A stretch of DNA of 64,000 bases. Origin: Carnegiea gigantea. Taxonomy: Eukaryota; Streptophyta; Magnoliopsida; Caryophyllales; Cactaceae. The notes under the pieces are model-generated. The model saw only the letters and a program-made list of their open reading frames with translations. It made no database searches and was not told where the DNA came from. The DNA lies in NCBI GenBank assembly GCA_029747015.1, contig JAKOGI010000358.1, positions 600,828 through 664,827 on the forward strand. The letters run 5' to 3'. Positions 34,080 to 46,180 of this stretch are shown piece by piece. The first letter of the stretch is position 1. Each line of letters begins with the position of its first letter. Position numbers and translations under genes: made by a program.

Positions 34080-37000
34080 TAAAAAAATGCTAGATACTTC
34101 CTTTATATTTCTCATTTAGGCTAGTAGGTTGCTTCTGCTGCCTTATGATATTTCCAAAGCACCTTAACATAAGGAATAGTCTTATTCCATAGCTTCTTTA
34201 TTCTCTCCTCTTTCCAATGTTTGTATGGGTTGTTCCACATACATAAGATTTTCTTTAATTTCTAAGGGTTCATAATGGATAACATGATCTGGATCTGGAA
34301 TATAGTTGTGAAAATTGAAGATGTGAAATACATCATGCATGCCTTGTAGTGAGTGTGGCAACGCCAATCGATATGCAAGTGGGTCTACTTTTTGCAAAAT
34401 TTCGAACGGTTTGATGAAACTCAGGCTCAATTTCCCTTTTTGACCAAATCTTATGCTTCCCCTACATGGAAAAATGTTCAGAAACACATGATCACCAATT
34501 TCAAACTCTAAAGGCCTCCTTCTGACATCTGCATAAGTCTTTTGGCTTTTCTAAGCAAGTTGAAGTCTTCTGCGAATAGTCTTAACCACTTCAATTGTTT
34601 GATTGATCAATTCTACCTTAAACGGTTCCTCTTTGTCCTACCCCATCCAATAGGTCGGTGTCCTATAACATTGACCATATAATGCCTCGAGTGGAGCCAT
34701 GCTGATACTTGTATGGTAGTTATTGTTATAAGATAACCTAACCAAAGGTAAAATTATGGTCCTAGCTCCCTACGTAATCCAACATTCCAGCTCTTAACAT
34801 ATCTTCAAAGATTTGAATAGGTCTTTTTGATTATCCATCTAATTGAGGTTAAAAGGCTGCACTTAGACATAATTATGTGCCCATTGCTACTTGAAGTCCA
34901 TACTATAACCTAGATGTGAATTAGTATCACTGTCTAACACTATCCTGAGTAGTATTCCATGGAGCCTAACTATCTCCTAAAAGTACAAATTGGCCAGCTA
35001 CTTAGAGGGTAAAGTGACTTTTATGGCCAGAAGGTGTGCAACTTTAGTTAATCTATCGACAATCACTCAGATATTATCATGCTGCTTCATGGTTTTTGGC
35101 AGTCCAGTAGTGAAATCCATTATGATGTGTTTTCATTTTTACACTAGAATGGGTAAAGGCTGAAGTAACCCTGTAGGTTTCTGATGCTCAGTTTTTACTT
35201 TCTGATTGGTGAGGTAACAGGGAATGTAGTTTTCAACACTTTTCTTCATCCCTGCCCATCATAAATGACTCTTTTGATCATGGTACATCTTGGGACTTCC
35301 AAGATGAGTGGTAACTACTGAGTTATGTGCTTGCTTTAGTAACTCCCTTCTTAAGTCAGGTATACTAAGGACACATAACCTATTTTTGTACCAAAGCACA
35401 TCTTGAATTAAGAATTCCTTTTTTCTTCCTTCTTTTACTGCTTTCCTAGTTTTCATAAGCTGAAGATCTTCTTTCAAATGCTGCTGTTTGATTTGCTCTA
35501 CTAGAGGAGATGTTATATGAAGTGTTGCTAGGTAAGCTTGATTTCCTAGAAGCATTATCCAGACCTAGAGGGTTCAAGTTCTCTTAGAAGCCTCCTTTCT
35601 TGAGTAAGTAAACAAGATACTAATCCTGTAGATTTCGTATTTAAAGCATAAAGGTAGTGTCTCCTCTGTCTCATGTTCAGCTTTTTCTGAGCGAAAAATA
35701 TTTCAAGCTCTTGTGAATAGTGTATATCTCACATCATACGCATAAAGATAGTGTCTCTAAATATTTAAAGCAAATACGAAATTTTCTTCGTGCGGCTTTA
35801 ACTGACGTAAGGCATAAGTAATGACTCGACCCTTTTGTATCAGGACACATCCTAACCCTTTCTTAGATGCATTGATGTAAATAACAAACCCCTCATTGCC
35901 TTCTATATAGCTAGGACTGGACTTAACACTAATTGTCTCTTTAGCTCTTGGAAGCTGTTTTCACATTCTCCAGTCCAAAAATTTGTTGCTCTTCTAAAGC
36001 AATTTCGTAATAGGTAAGGGCAACTTGGAGAATCCTTTCATAAATCTCCTATAGTAACAAGCCATACCTAGAAAACATTGAATATCAGTCACATTCGAGG
36101 GTCTTGGCTAATCTACGTTAGCTTCCACTTTCACGAGGTCCGCTGATATGTCTTCTCGGGACACCGCGAGACCCAGAAATTGAACCTTCTCCAGCTAAGA
36201 CTCACACTAAGCTTAGCATATAGCTTGTTCTCTTCTACAATTTTCTACACCATTCGTAAGCGGTCTGCATGCTCTCCGCTAGTTTTTGAGTATATCAAGA
36301 TGTCATCGATAAATACCAGCACAAACGTATCGATGAAGGGCTTGATTATCCTATTCATTAGATTCATAAAGAAGGTTAGCGCATTAGTTAGCCCAAATGG
36401 TAACGCTACAAACTCTTAGTGCCGGCCCTAACGAGTTCGGAAGGCTGTTTTAGGTACCTCCTCCTTTTTGATCTTCAATTGGTGGTACATTGACCTCAAA
36501 TAAATCTTAGAAAATACTGCGGAGCCTATTAATTGATCAAATAAGTCATCAATTCTATGGAGGGGATACTTGTTCTTAATAGTTACCTTATTTAGCGCCC
36601 AATAGTCTATGCACAATCTTAAACTTCAATCTTTCTTCTTTATAATGAGCATTGGAGCTCTCTAGGGTGAAATAGTAGATTGTATTAACCTTTATCTAGC
36701 ACGTCCTGTAGTTAAATCTTCAGTTCAAGCAGTTCTGCAGCTGCCATAAGGAGCTTTGGATACCAAGGTTTAACCTGGCACTAGGACTATCATAAACTCA
36801 ATCTCTCGATCATGTGGCAATCCTGGTACCTCATAGAACACAGCTAGAAATTCTCTCACTATTGGGATCTCATCTAGGTTTAGCTCTGTTTGTTCTGCCT
36901 GTTCAATTGGACAAAGATAGCATTGATACCCTTTCTTCAACGTTCTGAAGGCCCGCATAGCTGATATGGTTGAGATGGTTTTTTAGCTGTTGCTTCCTCT

Positions 37001-37448
37001 AAATTCCATCAATTCTCGTTCAACAGTCAAGAAAGCTATTGACTTCTTTTCATAATCTAGGTTACTTTATATTTTAGCTAACTAGTCCATCCCCAAAATA
37101 ATATCACAACCCTGTATTTCTAGTTGCACCAATTTAGAAGGGAGGATTCCCGCCTCTACATTAATAGCACAATTCTTAAATATATCATCTGTATGATAAA
37201 CATATCCTAAGGGGGTTGTCACTCACAACTGTATATCCATCTCATCAGGTAGCACCTTACTCAAATAAAACATGAGTGTAAGGTGACAAGAATAGCACCT
37301 GTTACCACAGCAGTAGGATCTTCGGCTTCCTCTTAATCTAGACATAACATATACCTCTGTGGATGCCTATCAATGGCATATAATTTTTAATTTCTCAGTG
37401 ACAAAAATTACATCCCAACTTGTGTACCTGGGTGCCTAGTAGAGTAAT
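34080..37448 (-). pseudogene. Chromovirus pol: protease, RT, RNase H, integrase, decayed
   Basis: Reading leftward on the minus strand: a protease-region remnant (about 37400-36960), then the linker PIVREFLAVFYEVPGLPHDRE (36880-36800). The RT fingers are [19 protein letters not shown] (36616-36560). The RT palm is [12 protein letters not shown] with an intact [10 protein letters not shown], its FIDD at 36313-36302. RNase H has [13 protein letters not shown] near 35880, with Asn at the first catalytic Asp. The integrase zinc-binding region is at 35555-35259 and the core has MDFTTGLP and VIVDRLTK near 35100. The post-integrase part has FGQKGKLSLSFIKPFEIL and LQGMHDVFHIFN (34440-34300), and the tail VKVLWKYHKAAEAT is near 34150. 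All domains are present but broken by frameshifts and stops. Confidence 0.92.
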
Positions 37449-38068
37449 CCTTGAATTCATGTCCAAAAGGCTTATAAAGCCCAAGAAGCCTAAATAGACC
37501 CAAATTAATAGTGTTTGTTGTCCAGTTGAGATCCACTCTAGTAAGTATATGATTATTAAGTCCACGTGTCAACATTCTTCAAGCTTTCTAATGACGTATT
37601 ACGCATCAAAGTTCGATAAGCAACAGAAAAGATATAAGTCGAATATTTGGTCTTGTGTTAAAAATGACACCTATTCACTATTTTACATATATCTTATTCC
37701 ACACTTTTCTAAAAATTATGAAACTAATTTTAATAGAAATTATACTCAATAAGATTTTAAAGGCAACAAGAATTACTCTAAATGAAGGTTGGACGTGAAA
37801 GTTATGGCCAAAACAATCGGGTTATCTGCATCCTAACCTAGGGCGGTTTCCTACTTCCAAGAACCGAGTCGGGCCTTTCAGCTGGAAACCCAACCAGTCT
37901 CCCTCTCTCTAAGTCCTTTTTTGCCTAAATAGGATTAATTAACTAGAATTAGACCTGTTAGCTTGGGCGGACAGATTAAATATGGGTCTGGTTATTTGGA
38001 TTCGGGTAAAATATGGTCTGGTGTATTTTAGGTTTGGGTAAAATACGGGTAGAAGTATTTCATTTTTG

Positions 38069-39322
38069 TGGATGACCTTGCCCGCAGGCCCACGGGTATT
38101 GTAGTTTAGAAAAGATATCATTCCCATAAAGACCAAATGTAATCTATTGAGTTTCATCCTATAGAAGTGCTAAGCAAGCAAATTTCAATTAGGTGCTTGA
38201 ATAATGCTATAATCTAATCGGAAAATTCAACCAATTTAAAACATCTAGGGATTTGTTTTACCTAGTAAAGATGTGGATCAATAGAATATAACATGCACTT
38301 GATCAGTATTGGGAGATTGAAAGGGGTGCAATTGTGTTTAGAATTCAATCTTTTCTTTCGAAATAAACTGAATTGCTGAAACTAACCAGTTGTCATTCTT
38401 TCAAATATCCTTGTTTAGTTTAAGTTATGGAGTTTTGATGACAAAAGTTCCTCTTAACAAACAAATCTTTCTCAAGTATTACTAAGTCAAGTCCTATCTC
38501 GTCAATCGAACAACAAGTTTTACCTTTTAATCGTTCACTTAACTATTTAGAATTAGCAAGTAAATTTGGCCAAAATTCACTCACAACAATCTCACACACA
38601 AGATAGAATTCACCTAATTCAAATCAAGATCAACACAACTAAATAAAAGTTACAAACTCCAACATTAATACTTAGCCAACAATCCCTAGATTGAGAAAAC
38701 TACTCACATATATTTGAAATAACAACTAAACGAAGTTTAAGAGGAGAAAACTTAGCACAATTAGAGATCCTCCAAGGGTTTCCCAACTTTACGAGGGCGC
38801 TAAAACAGTAAGCACATCTTCACAATTTTCACTCTTAAACTCAAAACTAACTAAGAAATCTAAAACTAAACTACGAAAATGGAAAAGAATGGAAGAGATT
38901 AGAGAATAGGAGTTCTCTTTTGATGTATATCTCCCCAATCTACTGCGAAATGCTTCTATTTAAAGAAGAACTTGATCAACCTTAGCCACACGATGAAGGA
39001 AAATAAAGAGACTTATAGTTATGGACTCACACAGACCGTGGCATTGACCATGGACTGTCTGTGGCAAGCTCTGTCTTGACATTCTTCTGTTCTTTCTTCC
39101 TTCCACAGGCACAGTGACTTGGGGTGTCCATGGGGTCAAGCTACACTCATTTAGGGGTCAAATTTAGGGCAAAATGGTCCAAGAACCTGCAAAATACAGA
39201 AAAGAACCATACTAGACTGTAAAACAGCAAAAGGAGTGCATTAATAAAGCATAAAACACATAAGTCTCCCTAAAAATGGTACAAAATGACCTCAAAATAG
39301 AGTGCACTTTAAGAACTTATCA
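38069..39322 (-). repeat. Athila 3' LTR (minus strand)
   Basis: 1254 bp. On the minus strand it starts TGATAAGTTCTTAAAG. Its outer end is set from the GTGGGCCTGCGGGCAAGG stretch, equivalent to GTGCGCTTGCGGTAGT in the copy at 49861. It is preceded on the minus strand by a PPT. No primer site follows its outer end, so it is a 3' LTR. Confidence 0.85.
38956..39070 (-). promoter_or_regulatory. Athila U3 promoter block (minus strand)
   Basis: On the minus strand the GC-rich palindromic module (GCCACAGACAGTCC...CCACGGTCTGTG, 39070-39029) is followed by a pyrimidine block ending GTGTGGCTAAG (39010-38981) and a TTTAAATAG box at 38965-38956. The order and spacing match the three other LTR copies. Confidence 0.6.
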
Positions 39323-40905
39323 AACTCCCCATGCTTAAACCGTTGCTTGTCCCTAAAATGAATAACCTCCTCAGGCATACATCAGTAGCAACATCAATGG
39401 CCAAATCAAACCAAGATGTTTAGCCCATACATGATTAAAAAAACTTTTATGAATAGATAGGAGAAGGAAATTTTGAAATAAAAGTAAGAACCATCACATC
39501 AAATATTAAATCAATCACTTAAATTAACTTAAACAATCATATTAGCATATTATAATAAATAGAACTAGAATAACTGATAGAACGTCACTTTAGGGATGAG
39601 GTACTTATCACTTCTGTGTTTAAAGTAAAATGCAGTTCTATAAAATCTCATTCTATATTACTATATCAACGATAAGCTTGATAAGACTCTGTAATTCGCC
39701 ACAGTTACAATGCAAAACATACAATGCAATTATGAGGACTTTTTAAGGGTTGTAACGGGGCAATTGGGTAAAGGTAAGTAGGGAACAAACATTTTGGGAT
39801 TTGTGGGGCTAAAAGCCAAAGGCAAAGAGCATAAACCATCATCTCTTAAGTAAAACATATTTCTTAGGCCTATACATCTCAAACTATCCACAACATCCCC
39901 AGTGAGATCGTAAGAGAAAGTGCTTGCAATATTTAAAACCAATGCTAAATCCTTTTATTTCATTTTTTTCTTCTTCTTTCATTTTTTTCTCTTTTTTCCT
40001 TCTTTCTTTAAACATTTTTTTAAAAAATCTTTGGTGTGGTTTGTTGTTTTTTTTTTTTTTCATTTTTTGTTCCCTTGTCAACCATCAAACAGGAGGCACG
40101 AAAAAGGAAACCATGGAATTTTCAACACTTTTCTAACAACTCACAAAACATAAACCAATTGACTTAAAGGGAAAATGGAATATGAATCGCTTATCATATC
40201 CAACCAAACCACAATATCCATAAAAGGTTATTATCCATAAACAATTGTCAATCAACTATGAAACTCTATAGCCTTGGCTAAAAGGGCAAAACATGTGTGT
40301 GGCCAATGATGATAATATAGGTTCTTATCAATAAAATGGTAAAGGCTCAAAACAGTAGCAAGGGCTAAATCATTCATATAGGGGTGGCTATTTGGTCAAT
40401 GTAGCAAACAAAGTCAAAGAATACCTCAATCATGTTGTCTAAATATGCACGCTAAATGTGATCTTGAACAAGAGTCAAAGCAAGTTCTAGAGACTTGAGA
40501 TCTAGGAAAAGTTACACATGCAAAGAAATATGAGACTAAAATGATGAATGAGTCCATTCAAACTCAAATGTCACAGGACAAAGCTCATCTAGTTGATTGA
40601 ATTTCATATACCAAATACTTATGCCAAGAATCATTAAGCAATCAATTCACATCTAACTTGATGGTCAAAATAAGAAGCATAGTTCAGAAACTCATAAACA
40701 AGCATTTTATTCACAAATGGGCCTAATGAAAAGGGTCAAAATAGGAAAAAGGAAGCCACTTAGTCTAAAGACTCATCATCGAAGGATTTATAGGCTCTCC
40801 AGTTTATGTTTTTTTTTAGTCTTTTTTTTCATTAAGCCTAAAATGAAATTAAAGACTAAAAAAAGGTCAAAACAAAACTGAAACGAACAAAGAAACATTG
40901 AATTT
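39323..40905 (-). mobile_element. Post-pol 3' region of the minus-strand Athila element
   Basis: The PPT (TTAAGCATGGGGAGTT on the minus strand) occupies 39323-39338. The rest is the reverse-complement counterpart of 47150-48612, including the CCTTCGATGATGAG landmark near 40770. The T/A-rich tract at 39950-40065 gives spurious Phe-rich frames. No pol sequence is attached. Confidence 0.7.
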
Positions 40906-41923
40906 AAGTGCAAAAGGCTTATAAAGCCCAAGAAGCTTGAATAGGCCCAAAGTGACAATGTCCGGTGTCTAGTTGAGATCCACTCTAGCAAGTATAACAT
41001 TATTAAGTCTATATGTCAACATTCGTCAAGCTTTCTAATGACATATTATGAATCAAAGTCCGATAAGCAACAGAAAAGACATAAGTCAAATATTTGTTCT
41101 TGTGCTGAAAATGACACCTATTCACTATTTTACTTATATCTTATTCCACGCTTTTCAAAAAATTAATAGAAATTAGACTCAATAAGATATCAAGGGCAGC
41201 AAGAACTACTCAAAATGAAGGTTGGACATAAAAGTTATGGCCAAAACAAATTGAGTTCTCTACATCCTAGCCTAAGGCGGGTTCCTACTTCCAAGAACTG
41301 AGCTGGGTCCTCTAGCTGGAAACCTAACGAGGCTCCCTCTCTCTAAGTCCGTTTCTACCTAAACAGGGTTAATTAACTAGAATTAAACCTGTCAGCTCGG
41401 CGGGTAGGTTAAATACGGGTCAAGTGTATTTGGGTTCGAGTAAAATACTGAGTCAGGTGTATTTCGGGTTTGAGTAAAATATGGGCAGATATATTTCATT
41501 TTTGTGAGTGACCTTGCTTATAAGCACACGGGTGTTGTAGTTTAGAAAAGATGTCATTCCCACAGAGACCAAACGTAGTTTGCTAAGTTTTGTCCTACAA
41601 AAGTGCTAAGTAAGCAAATTTCAATTGGGCGTTTGAATAACACTATAATCTAATCGGAAATTTTAACCAATTTGGGACATCTAGGGATTTGTTTTGGCAA
41701 GTAAAGATGTGGATCAATGGAATATAACATACACTTGATATATATTCAGAGATTGAAAGAGGTGCAATCATATTTAGAATTCAATCTTCTCTTTCGAAAT
41801 AAACTGAATTGCCTAAATTAACAAATTACCATTCTTTCAAATGTCTTTGTATAGTCTAACTTATGGATTTTTGATGGCTAAATTTCATCTTAACAAGCAA
41901 ATCTTTCTCAAGTATTACTAAGC

Positions 41924-42023
41924 ACATTCTAATTTAACTTATATCGTTTATAAGATATGATTTTATAACGTCAAAAAGGCAAGACAGCCAGCTTAACGTA
42001 AAATAAAGGACGTGGGTATTACA
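41924..42023 (-). repeat. LTR start fragment of a third chromovirus-like element
   Basis: On the minus strand it begins TGTAATACCCACGTCC and resembles the LTR start at 59089 (shared ATATGATTTTATAAC-type stretch). An Athila element is inserted between its last bases and its polypurine tract, which resumes at 49891. Confidence 0.7.
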
Positions 42024-42026
42024 TTC
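42022..42026. repeat. Target-site duplication, left copy (CATTC)
   Basis: CATTC here and at 49886-49890 exactly flank the two Athila LTRs. Confidence 0.92.
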
Positions 42027-43281
42027 TGATAAGTGCTTAATATGTACATCTTGTTAGGGTGATTTTACCTCATTTTTTGGAGAATTTTGTGCTTAATGAT
42101 GTTATTTACTCTCCAATTCTCGACTTATGCTTGGGTACAGTTGTTTATGGGTTTTGTAGGACTTTTAGTCTTTTTACCCAACATTTGCCTTCAATGGCTA
42201 TATTTTGACCTCCCCTATAGTCATCCATGTTATGCGACGACAGTAAAGCAAGGAAAGAGGAAAAAATTCAGATCCAGCGCAGACCACGATCAGACCATGG
42301 TGAACCCCACGGACCGTGGTATTCCTGTAACTGTTGCCTCTTCATTTTCCCTCAGCTGTGTGGCTGAGATTAATCGAAGTTTTCTATAAATAGGGATGTT
42401 TTGCAGTAAAGGAACAGAACCTCAAAGGCAATCCAAAGCAAGCAAGTAAGTAGTGTTAGCCTAGATTAGCTTAGTTTGTTTTCTCTTAAATTTTTTTCTT
42501 TGTTTAGTTTTGAGTAAGTTTTGACTGTGAGTGATTTGATCCTGAGGCAGTTATGAAGCCCTTGGTGAAGGCCATCTCAATCGAGTCCCTGCCACTCAAG
42601 ATTTTGCCGGTCTTCTTAGTTAGTTTATCCGAGTAGTTTTCTTGGTCTAGGAATTTAGTAGTTCTTGGAATTGTTATTGGATTATGTTTTAATTTATGGA
42701 ATTGTGCTTATTTTCATGATTGGTTTGATTCCATTCTATCAAGTGTTTGATATGTTGTGAGTTGATTTTTGGACAAAATTTACTTGCACACCTGAAACAA
42801 TCGAGTGAATATTCGAAAGACGACATTTAGTTGTTGGACTGCTTGAATAGACATAGCATAACTTCGTCTCGAAAGAGAGATTTAGGAGGGCTAGTAAGTA
42901 ATCGAATATATTAAACTTGGATTAAGTCAAATTAGTTTAAAAGAAGATGTTTGCTTAGGTTAGACAAATTTGGTTGATTTCGAAAGAATAGATCAAGTTT
43001 CTTGACAAGATTACAATTCCTTGGAATTAACCAATTAGAGAATAGCACATGTTTATTCATTTTGATCTGATTCTCTTCCACAACTGCAAAAATTCCTAGA
43101 CGTTTTTTCTCTTATTGATTTAGGCAATTTTATTTACAGTAGTTAATCAAATCCACTTGAAATTGAGTTTTGCTTAGCATATTCTGACAAGACTAGGCTC
43201 GATAGATTACTTTAGTCCCTGAGAAACGATATCTTGTATCGATACTATGAATACCCGTGCACTTGCGGTAGTAACAAATCA
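42027..43281 (+). repeat. Athila 5' LTR
   Basis: 1255 bp, TGATAAGTGC to AACAAATCA. It aligns with the 3' LTR over its whole length, with many visible substitutions and small indels, so the insertion is not recent. Confidence 0.95.
42276..42392 (+). promoter_or_regulatory. Athila U3 promoter block, 5' LTR
   Basis: GC-rich palindromic module at 42276-42320 (GCAGACCACG..., ACCATGG, CACGGACCGTGGT). A block with CTCTTCATTTTCC and TGTGTGGCTGAGA follows at 42337-42369, then TATAAATA at 42385-42392. Confidence 0.65.
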
Positions 43282-43287
43282 AGTTTT

Positions 43288-43306
43288 TGGCGCCATTACC
43301 GGGGAT
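43288..43306 (+). other. tRNA-Asp primer-binding site
   Basis: TGGCGCCATTACCGGGGAT follows a six-base spacer after the LTR. It differs at two positions from the complement of the plant tRNA-Asp 3' end. Confidence 0.92.
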
Positions 43307-43444
43307 AAATTGCTAACTATTGAGTATTGTCTTACAAACGTGACTAAGCATTTTTATTACTTTGTTTTGTTTTGTTTTCTTATTATTTTTCTTTTTCCTA
43401 TTTAATTGCGCTAGTAGTGTGCTTGCAGGAATTTTTCCTAGTTT

Positions 43445-44895
43445 ATGCGAAGTCTGATTTTGTACGAGCCCAATCCAAAGATTGAGAGGACTTTTCGCTT
43501 AAGGAGGAAAAAGTAAAGGATCGAAGAACAAAGGCACGAGGTAAGAAGGAATTCAAATATGGCAAGTGAAGAAAGAAGGACCCTTTGTGATTTTGTTACT
43601 CCCAGGGGCCAACAGATTGCCTCAAGCATAGCTCAACCTGCTATATATGCCAACAACTTCGAACTCAAGCCAGTACTTATTTTCATGGTACAGCAATCTT
43701 AGTTCGGCGGAACTCCTTTGGAAGACCCGAATCTACACGTCTCAGTCTTTTTAGAGGTGTGTGATACGCTAAAGTTAAATGGAGTCTCCAATGATGCGAT
43801 TCACCTACGCTTATTCCCTTTCTCATTGAGGGATAAAGCGAGGGCTTGGTTGCACTCTTTGATGTCTGGTTGCATAACTATTTGGGATGAGTTGATAAGA
43901 GCTTTCCTCACCAAACTCTTCCCTCCAAGCAAGACAGCGAATGAGAAATAAAATCACCAACTTTCTGCAAAAAGAGGATGAGATGCTCTATGAAGGCTAG
44001 GAGCGTTTTAAAGATTTATTGTGTTTATGCCCCTATCATAGTCTTCAGCACTGGATGATTATCCAGGCCTTTTATAACGGTGTGACCTAAGCTGTAAGAT
44101 CCACTATTGATGTGGCAGCAGGAGGAACTTTAATGAGCAAGACTAAGGATGAACCCTATAACCTTATTGAGGAGAGGGCGCTTAATAACTTTCAATAGTC
44201 AACTGAACGAGCCCAACCCAGGTGGGTTGGAGGTAAGCTTGAAAGTGATGCTTTTACTTTACTTTATGCTAATGTAGATGCTATGACTAAAAGACTGAAC
44301 CAAGTGAATGTTAATGTTGTAAACTCTAGTGGCCCCTTCCCCTTGTGAGATTTGTGGCTCAATTGAGCATATATCTTTGAACTATCAAGTTGGGAGTCCT
44401 TTTTCCCAAGACCCTAATGAAGTTAATTATGTTTAAAATTTTAACCCGAGACCGATCAATGATCCTTACTCTAATACCTATAATCCAGGTTGGAGGGATC
44501 ACCTGAATCTCTCTTATAGGTCGAATCCAAACAGTGTGAATATGCCCCCTATGAATGCTAGAGTACCCCCTAGTTTTCAAAGACCTCCATTCCCTTCTCA
44601 GATGCCCCAAAGGTCAAATTTAGAGCTAATGATGGAGCACATGCTTATGGCATAACAGAAATAAGATGAGTACATTAAGTAATTAGCCTCAAAGGCTGAT
44701 GTGCTTACAACTCATAACAGGATATTAGATACTCAAATTGCCCAGAAAGCTGCTCTTTTATCTGTGCCCCCAGATAGACTTCCCAGTATGCCCAAACCTA
44801 ACTCTTGTGAGAATTGTAACTGTGTCACCATGAAAGATGATGAAAAGGACTTAACTGACTCTGAGGAAGTACCAAAGGAGGAGGTTGAGAGATAA
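43445..44895 (+). pseudogene. Athila gag
   Basis: The ATG at 43445 starts MRSLILYEPNPKIERTF. Two stops follow in the same frame, then FELKPVLIFMVQQ, FGGTPLEDPNLHV, LRLFPFSLRDKARAWL and WDELIRAFLTKLFPPSK (to about 43945), the gag core. A frameshift leads to LLCLCPYHSLQHW and IIQAFYNGV. A zinc knuckle CEICGSIEHISLNY (last Cys is Tyr) lies near 44345, then the YNPGWRDHLNLSYRSN block typical of Athila gag at 44480. The open frame at 44701-44895 is the C-terminal linker with CENCNCV. Gag would assemble the particle. Confidence 0.92.
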
Positions 44896-44959
44896 CTATG
44901 GCTAGTAGTAAGGAGAGCAACTATGGTGGTAAGATGGCCACATTTGTAGAGAATGACTC

Positions 44960-45756
44960 TATTCAGATCACCACTATTTTTTCCCTAAGCTTCCTGACCT
45001 AGGTAGTTTTTCTATCCCATTCATTATACGTAAGGTAGAAATTGAGATAGGGCTATGTGATTTAGGTGCAAGTGTCAACATAATGCCTTACTCTTTGTTT
45101 CATAAGTTGCACTGAGGACCATTATTAGCCTCCCCCTTTTCACTGCAGTTGGCTTATAGTTTTGTAACACAACCCATATGTAGTTTGGAAGATGCACCAG
45201 TCAATATAGGAGACATTTGGGTGTTAGAAGATTTCATTGTAGTCGATATGCCTAAAACTGATGATACCTAAATTATCTTAGGTAGGCCTATTTTGGCAAC
45301 AGCTGGTTGCCATATTAATGTGAGAGGGGGTTGTATTTCTTTTGAGGTAGAGGGGAGGTTTGCTGTGTTTAGTCATAGGAAGGAGGATGCGATTTCTCCT
45401 CATACTTCTATATTGGATGCATTACCCTTTTCCCTGAGTATGATATGGAGGATGTCTTGTATAATGAAGATCTTCCTGATTCTGAATGGATTTCATATGA
45501 GGACCCTGACCAAGGGTACGTTAGGGTGGAGTTTTCTACTCCTATGCCACCTAACAAGTCCGAAGTTGAGGCCCCTGTTTCTAATGATTCTTTGATAAGT
45601 GTATATTGCAGATTTACACAGGTTGTCCACTCTATGCCCCCTTTGGAAGTTTTCGATGCTGATTTTGATTTAGGGGTTGAGCAAGTTGATGATAGCCCGT
45701 TTGATGGGCCAAGAGAGCGATTTGTCTTGTACGCAGACAGTTTGTTATGGGACTAG
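44960..45756 (+). pseudogene. Athila protease and linker
   Basis: After a KLPDLGSFSIPF lead-in, the active-site block is CDLGASVNIMPYSLFHKL (about 45055). ICSLEDAPVNIGDIWVLEDF and IILGRPILATAGCHINVRGG follow (45270-45330), the flap and C-terminal motif of the aspartic protease. The acidic open frame at 45445-45756 (103 residues, DLPDSEWISYEDPDQGY) is the linker that precedes RT in this family. At least one stop and a frameshift occur. The DLGAS motif keeps the catalytic Asp. Confidence 0.9.
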
Positions 45757-45759
45757 GTT

Positions 45760-45920
45760 ATGAAGACGAAAGATCTGCAGCCAGAATTGTTAAGATGGTA
45801 CCATCAATTAAAGAAGTTCGACTTTGTGATGCGCTATAAGATCCAGACCAAGCCTAGAACAAGGGTCAAGCTCTTGACCTTAAAAGAGCGCTTCCTGGGA
45901 GGCAACCCAAGCTTTCTTTC
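45760..45920 (+). pseudogene. Pol scar: fragment fused to the pol terminal sequence
   Basis: The frame gives LLRWYHQLKKFDFVMRYK, resembling the RNase H-side RWILLLQEFD motif, then immediately RVKLLTLKERFLGGNPSF. The latter is the closing sequence found after integrase in Athila/Tat elements. RT, most of RNase H and all of integrase are missing between the protease linker and this point. Confidence 0.7.
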
Positions 45921-46040
45921 TCTTTTTTTCTTTTTTTATAACAACTAAAATTAATAAAAAATGTTGGCACCATGTCAGGAAAACCAACAATACGATCGTG
46001 GGGAGCCAACACTGAAAAAATAGAAAAAAATCGAGTAGCA

Positions 46041-46180
46041 GTAGACACCAAGGACCGTACGTGGTGAGCCCCACGATACGTGGTTGGCTGCTGCGGGCTG
46101 CGGTTAGGTTTTTAACTGCGGTGCCGTTTCCCTTTCCCCTCACTTCATCTTCTTCACTTGACACTTTCTCTCTCTTCCTC
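46041..46180 (+). promoter_or_regulatory. Second GC-rich palindromic block upstream of the post-pol ORF
   Basis: GTAGACACCAAGGACCGTAC, then GTGGTGAGCC and CCACGATACGTGG, lie at 46041-46083, followed by a pyrimidine-rich tract. The word order resembles the U3 block of the LTRs, but it is internal. A promoter role is inference only. Confidence 0.35.

Larger units (their letters stand above)
33736..37448 (-). mobile_element. Chromovirus-type Gypsy element, 3' LTR fragment and pol (minus strand)
   Basis: The plus-strand order is LTR start fragment, PPT, then pol read leftward from protease (about 37400) to the integrase C-terminus (about 34130). Gag and the 5' LTR are missing; the sequence switches at 37449 to an unrelated duplicated segment. 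The LTR matches the plus-strand chromovirus at 23219. Confidence 0.88.
37449..41923. repeat. Tandem segmental duplication, copy 1 37449-38484, copy 2 40906-41923
   Basis: Both copies start at AAAAGGCTTATAAAGCCCAAG and end at AAGTATTACTAAG. They align over about 1 kb with small indels. Each holds about 620 bp of unknown DNA plus the last 400 bp or so of a minus-strand Athila LTR. Copy 1 continues into the rest of the LTR; copy 2 stops where a chromovirus LTR fragment begins. The unknown part includes a short tandem repeat of about 32 bp (GGGT...GTAAAATA) at 37985-38050 and 41418-41490. Confidence 0.85.

Noticed and set aside
39884..40153. Lys/Glu-rich and Phe-rich frames
   Set aside because: Shadows of T-rich/A-rich simple sequence in the Athila 3' non-coding region.
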